Positions 1-5,615 of a stretch of 5,615 nucleotides of DNA are shown here, piece after piece. How positions within the stretch are numbered: the stretch's first letter is position 1; the number at the start of each line of letters is the position of its first letter. The stretch is taken from the NCBI GenBank assembly GCA_029859455.1, contig JAOUDE010000182.1, positions 1 to 5,615 of the forward strand. The letters run 5' to 3'. The translations under genes were made by a program, and so were the position numbers. The notes beneath the pieces are model-generated. The model ran no database searches. It was given only the letters and a program-made list of their open reading frames with translations, and had not been told where the DNA came from. The stretch comes from Ignavibacteria bacterium (GTDB lineage Bacteria > Bacteroidota > Ignavibacteria > UBA10030 > UBA6906).

Positions 1-36
1 TCGGTAAAAAGAGTTGGAGAAACAAGCTTCCTGCTT

Positions 37-66
37 TCCGGGAAAGCGCTGACCAGCCTTCCCGGA
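37..66 (-). terminator. Hairpin downstream of the leftward repeat-protein gene, candidate terminator
   Basis: An 8-bp perfect inverted repeat (TCCGGGAA at 37-44, TTCCCGGA at 59-66) encloses a 14-base loop, in which GCT (48-50) and AGC (55-57) can pair further. It begins 16 bases after the stop codon of the minus-strand gene at 83-571, where a terminator would be expected. In the minus direction no uridine run follows directly; only mixed pyrimidine-rich sequence comes further on. It may therefore be a weak or factor-assisted terminator, or a 3'-end stabilising hairpin. A competing small palindrome, CTTTCC-G-GGAAAG (34-46), overlaps it. Bases 1-36 show nothing recognisable. Confidence 0.4.
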
Positions 67-82
67 TGCCTGGGTGGCCTGC

Positions 83-571
83 CTACCTGAACGACCAGTT
101 CACGATGGGGAAGAACGGAAGAAACCCGTCCTTGCTGATGAAATTCAGGAGCCCGAGCTGAACACCGTTCATTGTCTCGGTCATATTCAGAATTCCGATC
201 TGAATCCCACTGGTATGACCATTGCTTGTGAAGGCCCCCATCTGCAGACCCTCCATCGTCCCGGAGGTCATTGAAACAAAGTTACTCTGCCAGCCGATGA
301 AACTTCCATTGTTGACACCGATGATTCCATACTGGATCCCCTTCGACACACCTCCTGTCGAAACATTGACAAGCCCGAGATCGAGACCTGTCACACTCTT
401 GTTTCTCCCGTAAATGAGGCTGAACCGGAATGCTTCTACGGCATGGTTTTCCTGGATGATCTGGACAGGACTGAACAGCGATAGCTGAATCGGTCCGGAA
501 TCGGCTTTCGCGTTCCCGCCCGCCATGACAATGACTAACAAGAGAAGAAGAAATATTCCGAATACTCGCAC
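83..571 (-). CDS. Small secreted LA_2272-like surface repeat protein
   Basis: Encodes 162 residues from a GTG start at 569-571 to TAG at 83-85. The N-terminus is a clear Sec signal peptide: MR, then a hydrophobic core (residues 4-16, FGIFLLLLLVIVM), then AGGNAKA with likely cleavage after A23 (Ala-Lys-Ala). Residues 62-149 are six tandem units of 14-16 residues with the pattern G-hydrophobic-Q/D-x-G-hydrophobic-x-N, opening at G62, G78, G93, G108, G122 and G136. The tail (FLPFFPIVNWSFR) is aromatic-rich and beta-strand-like, as in outer-membrane or surface proteins. I recognise the pattern as that of the LA_2272-type surface repeat proteins known from Leptospira and various Gram-negative bacteria; their function is unknown. 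The reading frame is open to another GTG at 674-676, preceded by GAGG at 8-base spacing. That start would place 35 polar residues before the signal peptide and begin upstream of the best promoter, so I prefer the GTG at 571, although it has no ribosome binding site. Export is well supported; family assignment is moderate; role unknown. Confidence 0.75.
   Translation of the reverse strand: MRVFGIFLLLLLVIVMAGGNAKADSGPIQLSLFSPVQIIQENHAVEAFRFSLIYGRNKSVTGLDLGLVNVSTGGVSKGIQYGIIGVNNGSFIGWQSNFVSMTSGTMEGLQMGAFTSNGHTSGIQIGILNMTETMNGVQLGLLNFISKDGFLPFFPIVNWSFR
125..388 (-). repeat. Six tandem ~15-residue coding repeats (G-x-Q-x-G-x-x-N type)
   Basis: This stretch encodes residues 62-149 of the secreted protein. 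The units begin GLDLGLVN, GIQYGIIG, GWQSNFVS, GLQMGAFT, GIQIGILN and GVQLGLLN, with first-glycine spacings of 16, 15, 15, 14 and 14. Units 5 and 6 are the most regular. Unit 3 is degenerate, with tryptophan at the second position and asparagine where the second glycine should be. The repeat is visible at protein level; the DNA copies have diverged, so recent slippage expansion is not indicated. Alternating small and hydrophobic residues with regular Gly and Asn turns suggest a stacked beta structure (inference). Confidence 0.75.
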
Positions 572-616
572 TATGACGCCGGATGGTCTGGGATGACTGT
601 GGATTGGTTTGACCTG

Positions 617-645
617 ATAATACGATCTTCCGGACGAAATGTAAA
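617..645 (-). promoter_or_regulatory. Sigma-70-like promoter for the secreted repeat protein
   Basis: Read on the minus strand, TTTACA (640-645) and TATTAT (617-622) are separated by exactly 17 bases. Each hexamer matches the sigma-70 consensus at five of six positions. The predicted transcription start is near 610, giving a leader of about 39 bases before the GTG at 571. This supports the shorter start of that gene, because the longer GTG at 676 would lie upstream of the transcript. The match is to the general bacterial consensus, not to the Bacteroides-type TTTG / TAnnTTTG elements. Confidence 0.5.
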
Positions 646-654
646 GAGGATGCC

Positions 655-685
655 GATGATCGCACTTACCGGACACCCGATCATC
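655..685. promoter_or_regulatory. 8-bp inverted repeat between the divergent promoters, candidate operator
   Basis: GATGATCG (655-662) and CGATCATC (678-685) are perfect inverted copies separated by 15 bases, with centres 23 bases (about two helical turns) apart. The element lies 9 bases beyond the leftward -35 hexamer and 11 bases before the rightward one. Its centre is at about -60 for the leftward predicted start and -62 for the rightward one. That geometry suits a dimeric regulator acting on both genes, but no specific regulator is recognisable and an 8-bp match could be chance. Confidence 0.3.
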
Positions 686-696
686 CTCGATCCTTG

Positions 697-725
697 TTGC
701 CTCTGTAACGCTGAGATGCTATCTT
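697..725 (+). promoter_or_regulatory. Weak sigma-70-like promoter candidate for the antiporter gene
   Basis: TTGCCT (697-702) and TATCTT (720-725) are separated by 17 bases, each matching the consensus at four of six positions. The predicted start is near 732, leaving a leader of about 73 bases before the ATG at 805. The leader contains the short palindrome TCAATCATTGA (776-786), starting 29 bases before the start codon. The hexamers are weak, so the call rests mainly on spacing and position upstream of a gene that has no other upstream neighbour on its strand. Confidence 0.3.
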
Positions 726-804
726 TAGAAGCGCTGAGGCGTTCGGTGGCATCAGACAATCAGCACCTTCCTTAATCAATCATTGACTGGCCGGGTTCAT
801 TTTC

Positions 805-2286
805 ATGGTTTTTTCGAAGTGGTTTATTGGGTTTCTGTTTCTTCTGTGCATTCAATTCCCCGCGTTTTCTCAGACCGGAGAGAAGGCGGATATCTCATAC
901 CCCCCTTCGCTTGATAGCTATCATGATGCAGAGTTGACGAATCTGATCGATATTCTGGCGAACCGGATTGAAAAACAGCCGTTCAACCTCTGGGCGACAG
1001 TCCTGTTCGTCTGCGCCATTGTGCATACCTTTATGACCCATCGGTTCCGGCACATTGCCCACGTCCTCGAGGAAAAGCACCATGGAATCCGAGAGAAGGG
1101 AGAAACTGAAAGAACGGTCAGTGTTCCATCCCGCATATTCCATTTTCTCGGAGAACTCGAAGCGGTGTTCGGGATCTGGGTTGTTCCGCTCATCATTGCA
1201 ATGAACTTCGGCATCGGAGCAGGAAGTAGCCTGAACTATATCGACAACAAGGTAAATTTTACAGAAGCGGTGTTTGTGGTCGTGATCATGACGATCGCAT
1301 CCACCCGGCCTATTCTTCAGCTCGCGGAACGCATCATGCAAATCTTCGCGAAACTCGGCGGGGAGAAACCGGTTGCGTGGTGGCTCTCAATTCTCCTTGT
1401 GGGCCCGCTGCTCGGATCATTCATTACCGAACCGGCAGCAATGACCATCTGTGCAATGCTCCTCTCGAAAAAGTTCTATTCACTGAAACCGAGCAACAGG
1501 CTTTCGTATGGAACGATCGGGCTGTTGTTCGTGGCGATTTCGATCGGCGGCACACTCACTCACTTTGCAGCCCCGCCGGTACTAATGGTCGTCGACGCGT
1601 GGGGCTGGGACCTCCCGTTCATGCTCACCCACTTCGGCTGGAAAGCTGCTCTCGGAATTGGCCTGGGCGTTGGGGCATATTACAGTTTCTTCCGAAAGGA
1701 ATTGACCTCCCTCAGCAACATTCCAGACGCGGGCAAACCGGAGGAGAATCTCACCAGGATTCCGGTCTGGGTAACAATCGGGCATCTGCTATTCATGGTC
1801 TTTGCTGTCTATTATTCGCATCATCCGCCGTACCTTATTTTCGGCATGCTCTTCTTCCTTGCTTTCGTCGAGGTCACAGAGGACTTTCAGCAGGATTTCA
1901 GCATCCGGCCACCGATCCTTGTCGGCTTCTTCCTTGCTGGTCTTGTCATCCACGGCGGCCTGCAACAATGGTGGATCGCGCCGGTACTGGGCAGCCTCGG
2001 AGAGATTCCGCTCATGCTCGGGGCAATGACACTCACAGCGTTCAATGACAATGCGGCGATTACATACCTCTGTACCCTGGTCCCGACGTTTACCGAAGGG
2101 ATGAAATATGCAGCGGTCGCTGGCGCTGTAGCGGGTGGAGGGCTCACAGTCATCGCCAACGCCCCGAATCCGGCAGGTGTTTCCATCCTTGGAAAACATT
2201 TCGAAGATGGAGTCAGCGCACTGGGGCTTCTGACGGGAGCTCTTGTTCCGACCATCATCGCCCTTCTCTGTTTCATGATCTTCTGA
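805..2286 (+). CDS. Putative Na+/H+ antiporter, Ion Transporter superfamily-like membrane protein
   Basis: Encodes 493 residues, mostly hydrophobic, with roughly 11-12 membrane segments. Residues 1-22 resemble a cleavable signal peptide (AFS before Q23). A polar segment (24-60), probably periplasmic, precedes the first internal helix (about 62-77), and the basic loop 79-110 should be cytoplasmic. Two related motif pairs stand out: TEPAAMT (208-214) followed by GGTLTHFAAPPVLMV (248-262), and NDNAAIT (414-420) followed by GGGLTVIANAPNPAGV (444-459). They resemble the LDN-type and GG-T-P/N motifs of NhaD, ArsB and P-protein-like carriers, in which two structural repeats bind the ion at broken helices; E209 and D415 are candidate ion ligands. 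The whole sequence matches my recollection of the 'putative Na+/H+ antiporter' family (PF07399, also in Chlamydiae), so it probably exchanges cytoplasmic Na+ for protons across the inner membrane. The substrate is not proven; another cation or an anion is possible. ATG 805 is the first standard start after an in-frame TGA at 784-786; no clear Shine-Dalgarno precedes it. It is divergent from the secreted repeat protein and convergent with the tamB-like gene. Confidence 0.8.
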   Translation: MVFSKWFIGFLFLLCIQFPAFSQTGEKADISYPPSLDSYHDAELTNLIDILANRIEKQPFNLWATVLFVCAIVHTFMTHRFRHIAHVLEEKHHGIREKGETERTVSVPSRIFHFLGELEAVFGIWVVPLIIAMNFGIGAGSSLNYIDNKVNFTEAVFVVVIMTIASTRPILQLAERIMQIFAKLGGEKPVAWWLSILLVGPLLGSFITEPAAMTICAMLLSKKFYSLKPSNRLSYGTIGLLFVAISIGGTLTHFAAPPVLMVVDAWGWDLPFMLTHFGWKAALGIGLGVGAYYSFFRKELTSLSNIPDAGKPEENLTRIPVWVTIGHLLFMVFAVYYSHHPPYLIFGMLFFLAFVEVTEDFQQDFSIRPPILVGFFLAGLVIHGGLQQWWIAPVLGSLGEIPLMLGAMTLTAFNDNAAITYLCTLVPTFTEGMKYAAVAGAVAGGGLTVIANAPNPAGVSILGKHFEDGVSALGLLTGALVPTIIALLCFMIF

Positions 2287-2313
2287 AAGAATCAGTCGAA
2301 CTTGAGAAACAGA
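2267..2313. terminator. Long-loop inverted repeat spanning the convergent stops, possible bidirectional terminator
   Basis: TCTGTTTC (2267-2274) and GAAACAGA (2306-2313) are perfect inverted copies enclosing 31 bases that contain both stop codons. A small inner stem, TTCT (2281-2284) with AGAA (2288-2291), can also form. The position suits a terminator shared by the two convergent genes, and the sequence is symmetric for both strands. The loop is long, GC content is low and no uridine run follows on either strand, so evidence for termination is weak. Confidence 0.2.
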
Positions 2314-5300
2314 TCTACACCCGATGTTTTATCGGTCGCTTCTTTCAGCTGTACATAGAGAAACCGAAAGAGGTAGTACTCGAGTCGGGCCGATTCATAC
2401 GAGACACCACTGGAACCTGACTGACTGATTCCGCGTTCGTACGCGACGAACACATCATTCGTTACGTATTTCCCTGCCGTCAGGACCGCTTTGTTCCAGT
2501 TGTCCTCCCCGCTGATCCGCACCACATCCAGACCAAGGGCCGAACCGAGCGTGGAAGAAAGCTGCGAATTGATCATGTTCGCGGCCAGATCCATCGCAAG
2601 CGCGTTGCCGAGGTCGGAAACCGTCGACTTCTGCCCGTAATTGAGATCATCCGCTTTCCGCCCGAACACGATATAGGAGATCGCGTCCGACTCAGAGATC
2701 GGACTGCGATTGTGAAAGAATTCGATATGCGGATCAGACGATCTTCCCCGCACAATGATCGTCAAGCGGTTGTCGGTCCCGTCTGTATCGAACAGATATT
2801 CCACCTCCACAAAGAGCACAGGGTCAAATTCCTTTGTGTCCTCGAAATCAACCCGGCCCGAAACGACAACGAATTTTCTCCCATAGAACTCGTAGGTCCC
2901 CTGCTCGATGGAAAGAAATCCCTGTATCGCCGTGAATTCTTCTGTCGAAATGATCGTGACATCACCACTGAGCTCCATGTTGAGGCGAGGCCCCCTCAGC
3001 CAGGTCGCTCTCGGAATTGACACCTTCATAGTCCCTGTGAACGGCGGCAGTCGGACCTGGCCCGCCGAGTCCCGCACAGCGGCTGATGTATCGGTTCTTC
3101 CGGATGCAATCATCAATAACGGAGGGTCGAGATCCTGCGAAGGTCCTGATCCCTTGATGTTTTGAATCGAAATCCGTGAACGCTTTACCGTGATGTCGCC
3201 ATCCAGAATAATCCGTCCGAACCGCTCCCCGGAAACGTCAATCTGTCCGTCGATGGTTGCAAAGTAAACCGAACCGGTAAGGACGTCGAAATCCTTCGCT
3301 GTAAAACGGAAGTCCGGCTGGATGAGGAGTGAATCTTCATAACTGATCTTCAGCATCCCGCTCCCATCCAGACTCCCTTCGCCGCCGGCAACCGATAAAC
3401 TGTCAAGCCTCATCCCCCTTCCGTCCCCCTCCAGAGCAAACCGGATCCCGGTGTACTCCACTCCCCATCGGGGGAGAGTGAGACGCCCCTCTCTGAGCGA
3501 TATCGATCCGTGAATGTCCGGATTATGTACCGTTCCTCCGAGCTCAATCCCCGCATCAAGAACCCCCTGAACGGTATGATTTGCACCGGCAAGGACAGGA
3601 AGACTTCCCAGATCGAATCCCTTCGTTTCCAGGCGTGCCTGCAGCGGCCTCCCGGGATCGAGCATGCCCCGCTCTCCCTCTTTCCGCAAGTACACAGGGA
3701 TACTCCCGGACCCCGTGAGGACTCCGCCTTTCCGTGCCAGCAGAATCTTCCAGTCAACCAGCGAATCCCTGAAGCCTGCCGTGAAATCAATGTCAGGGAT
3801 CTTCAACTCCCCCACCGTACCCTCCTTCATTTGCGCCGTGAGGGAAACCTGAGGCGTTTCCAGACTACCGGTAACTGTCACATCCGCATCGAGAACGCCG
3901 CTCCCCTCCTTCTCCGTCACAAGAAAGAGTATTGGGGAGAGATCGAGTTGGGAGATCATGAGAGTAAAGTCGTTTTCCCCGTGCGGCCGGAAAACACCGT
4001 GAACCTCCAGAAGCTGACCACCGGATCGGAATCCGAAATATTCAACAGCAACCCCCTCATCATCGAATTCAAGTATCCACTGGTGACCGTTTTCCCAGGT
4101 TTGACCATTCAGAACGACCTTGACGGTATCGGCCTCAACTACGATCAACGAGTCGCCGGTCATGCCGGCTGAAATCCGTACCCCGAGATCGCCCACCTTT
4201 CTGTTATTGAGAAGAAGATCGTGAATCGCGACGGCGGCTGACAGGTGAAGACTATTTTCTTCCTTCGTCATCGTTCCGGAGATTACCCCGGTTCCACCGA
4301 GAGAATCAAAGCCCGTCATTGTGGCAAGAGGCGCCAGCCTCCCGATCTGAAGATTATACTGCAACGATCCGTATCCCGCAGTATCGACCACTCCCGAACA
4401 GTTCAGAATGGTTTCGCCCTGTTCCGCGTGTACTGAGTCTGCCGTGAGAACGCCGGCATGATAGCCGATCTGCCCCCTGATTCGATCAATGCGGAGTGTG
4501 TCGATCAGAATCGAGTCTGCATCGATGGACAGGTCAACAACCATGGAATCGAGGGAACGTCCGATCCGCCCGTTGCTTTCAACCATCCCAGTGATAGAGG
4601 TCGAAACGTCGACAAAAGGAGCGAGATTGAGATCAGCCACCTTCCCGGACAATGTGTACAACCGCTCACCTGTATAATCCAGGACTGAAGCTCTCATGCT
4701 GGCAGAACCCACACTCGTGCGGGTGACAAACGAAGCACGGAGGTCATCCGCAAGAACCTGAAGAGACAACTTCAGCTGATGTACCGTCAACTCTCCGATC
4801 CCGGTATTCGTCAGATCCAGCATTCCGTCCAGAGTGATAGCTCCCGGATCAAAGCCCTTCCCGCGAAGAGCAAAGTCGGCCTGCATCGAGGAGATCGAGA
4901 ATGGGTATTCAACGAACTCGCTCAAATCGAATCCACGCAGAGACCCTTCAATATTGTACACCGGGACCTCGCTGATTGACCCCAGCGTCCCGTCAAGGTG
5001 CAGTAGACCCGGACCTTCCTTGATTGAGATGACCGATGCCAACGAATCATCTCTGAACCATCCTGCTGCCGAGACCACGGGTCTGTGATTTGCAATGCGC
5101 GGGTCCACACCAGGAATAAATTCGACCACATGGACTTCTTCGGTGGAACAGTCAAATGAGAGAAGGTCTCCCGCAAGATCGTAACCGAGCTCCCCTTGAA
5201 CGGCATTCTCTCTTGTTTCGAGGAGAAGATTACGCACGGAAATCTGTTCTCCCTGTTTTGTGAACGCAAAGCGGCCGTGACGGACCTCAAGGTCCGGATT

Positions 5301-5615
5301 GCGGAGGAGGAAGGAGAGGGAATCGACCGGAATATGTAAGGAGTCATCGTTGAAGCGAACTGCTCCGATCACCTGTCCGCCAGTGAGAATCATCGGCTCC
5401 TCGTCTCCTGCCAGACTGACATGGATTCCTCGAAACACCAGGGTATCCAGGCGAAGGATCCAGCCGGTTGTTTCCTTTTGACCCTCCTGAACATCCGCTG
5501 GTTCTCCGCCAGCCGCGTACACGATATTCAGGGTGGAATCGGGCATCTTGGAGAGGTTGAGAACGGGAGAGTCGACGAGGAATGATCTGACGATAATCTC
5601 CCGCCTGAGAAGCGG
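2292..5615 (-). CDS. tamB: TamB/AsmA-like inter-membrane protein, N-terminus beyond the window (partial)
   Basis: 1107 residues are visible and the frame is still open at the right edge, so the true start lies outside. The in-frame ATG at 5544-5546 is internal: 23 codons before it are open and encode AsmA-like sequence (PLLRREIIVRSFLVDSPVL). Most of the protein is a long series of beta-strand-rich units with little helix, as in the repeating beta-groove (TamB/YhdP/AsmA-like) proteins. From about residue 870 the TamB C-terminal domain (DUF490, PF04357) is recognisable: YEFYGRKF at 908-915, followed by GRVDF and a DPVLFVEVEY segment, then SPISESD at 971-977 followed by a YIVFGR stretch, and a final beta-strand GVDLFLKFD. 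Known TamB proteins are anchored in the inner membrane, span the periplasm, and work with Omp85 proteins (TamA, or BamA in lineages without TamA) in phospholipid transport and outer-membrane assembly. E. coli TamB is 1259 residues, so perhaps one to a few hundred residues, including the membrane anchor, are missing here. An Omp85 partner could lie off the right edge. Family membership is secure; the exact role is inferred. Confidence 0.88.
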   Translation of the reverse strand, partial: PLLRREIIVRSFLVDSPVLNLSKMPDSTLNIVYAAGGEPADVQEGQKETTGWILRLDTLVFRGIHVSLAGDEEPMILTGGQVIGAVRFNDDSLHIPVDSLSFLLRNPDLEVRHGRFAFTKQGEQISVRNLLLETRENAVQGELGYDLAGDLLSFDCSTEEVHVVEFIPGVDPRIANHRPVVSAAGWFRDDSLASVISIKEGPGLLHLDGTLGSISEVPVYNIEGSLRGFDLSEFVEYPFSISSMQADFALRGKGFDPGAITLDGMLDLTNTGIGELTVHQLKLSLQVLADDLRASFVTRTSVGSASMRASVLDYTGERLYTLSGKVADLNLAPFVDVSTSITGMVESNGRIGRSLDSMVVDLSIDADSILIDTLRIDRIRGQIGYHAGVLTADSVHAEQGETILNCSGVVDTAGYGSLQYNLQIGRLAPLATMTGFDSLGGTGVISGTMTKEENSLHLSAAVAIHDLLLNNRKVGDLGVRISAGMTGDSLIVVEADTVKVVLNGQTWENGHQWILEFDDEGVAVEYFGFRSGGQLLEVHGVFRPHGENDFTLMISQLDLSPILFLVTEKEGSGVLDADVTVTGSLETPQVSLTAQMKEGTVGELKIPDIDFTAGFRDSLVDWKILLARKGGVLTGSGSIPVYLRKEGERGMLDPGRPLQARLETKGFDLGSLPVLAGANHTVQGVLDAGIELGGTVHNPDIHGSISLREGRLTLPRWGVEYTGIRFALEGDGRGMRLDSLSVAGGEGSLDGSGMLKISYEDSLLIQPDFRFTAKDFDVLTGSVYFATIDGQIDVSGERFGRIILDGDITVKRSRISIQNIKGSGPSQDLDPPLLMIASGRTDTSAAVRDSAGQVRLPPFTGTMKVSIPRATWLRGPRLNMELSGDVTIISTEEFTAIQGFLSIEQGTYEFYGRKFVVVSGRVDFEDTKEFDPVLFVEVEYLFDTDGTDNRLTIIVRGRSSDPHIEFFHNRSPISESDAISYIVFGRKADDLNYGQKSTVSDLGNALAMDLAANMINSQLSSTLGSALGLDVVRISGEDNWNKAVLTAGKYVTNDVFVAYERGISQSGSSGVSYESARLEYYLFRFLYVQLKEATDKTSGVDLFLKFD

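Noticed and set aside
34..46. Near-palindrome CTTTCC-G-GGAAAG as a separate protein-binding site.
   Set aside because: It overlaps the stronger 37-66 hairpin downstream of a gene and has no nearby promoter, so the hairpin explains it more simply.
74..274. A 66-codon plus-strand frame at the left end.
   Set aside because: It is antisense to the repeat-encoding part of the secreted protein gene and has no supporting start signal.
571..759. A 62-codon minus-strand frame whose TAG overlaps the GTG of the secreted protein (ATAGTG), suggesting a translationally coupled leader peptide.
   Set aside because: It starts well upstream of the best promoter, so most of it would not be transcribed from there, and its composition is unremarkable. 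The stop-start overlap is probably chance.
776..786. Short palindrome TCAATCATTGA in the leader of the antiporter gene.
   Set aside because: Five-base arms in AT-rich leader sequence are expected by chance; there is no second copy nearby and no placement over a convincing promoter element.
1377..2048. A 223-codon open frame on the plus strand inside the antiporter gene.
   Set aside because: It overlaps the antiporter in another frame; the product is rich in Arg, Pro, His and Cys with no fold-like pattern, while the antiporter frame gives coherent membrane segments and family motifs.
3510..4172. A 220-codon open frame on the plus strand opposite the tamB-like gene.
   Set aside because: It is antisense to a well-supported coding frame, has no recognisable domain or start context, and is explained by the codon bias of the opposite strand.
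1..5615. Search for CRISPR repeats, insertion sequences, tRNA genes, toxin-antitoxin pairs or defence genes.
   Set aside because: No regularly spaced DNA repeats, terminal inverted repeats with a transposase, cloverleaf-like sequence or small paired genes were found; nearly all the sequence is accounted for by three envelope-related genes.

Overview
The window (about 53% GC by eye) holds three protein genes and one short divergent intergenic region. I see no mobile element, CRISPR array, tRNA, rRNA or phage gene. Nothing in it amounts to a new multi-gene system. The least-described parts are a small secreted repeat protein and the control region it shares with a predicted antiporter.

Layout. 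Bases 1-82 hold a hairpin that probably ends the leftward gene next to it. Bases 83-571 (minus strand) encode a 162-residue exported protein built from six tandem units of about 15 residues, resembling the LA_2272-type surface repeat proteins. Bases 572-804 are a divergent promoter region: a good sigma-70-like promoter faces left, a weaker one faces right, and an 8-bp perfect inverted repeat sits almost midway between them. Bases 805-2286 (plus strand) encode a polytopic membrane protein of the putative Na+/H+ antiporter type (Ion Transporter superfamily-like), with two related half-motifs. Only five bases separate its stop from that of a convergent minus-strand gene, which fills 2292-5615 and runs off the right edge. 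That gene encodes most of a TamB/AsmA-like inter-membrane protein with a recognisable TamB C-terminal domain.

Organism. TamB plus an exported repeat protein ending in an aromatic-rich beta-strand-like tail indicates a diderm (Gram-negative type) bacterium. Weak or absent Shine-Dalgarno sequences before the two visible starts, and the family mix, would fit the Bacteroidota/Chlorobiota/FCB neighbourhood or a related environmental lineage. This is inference: no marker gene is present, and the -35/-10 promoter candidates are not of the Bacteroides type.

How the genes may work together. All three products belong to the cell envelope: an inner-membrane ion transporter, an inner-to-outer-membrane bridge for lipid or outer-membrane protein biogenesis, and a secreted or surface protein. 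The arrangement (divergent pair, then a convergent pair) gives three separate transcription units, so no shared pathway can be claimed beyond possible co-regulation of the divergent pair.
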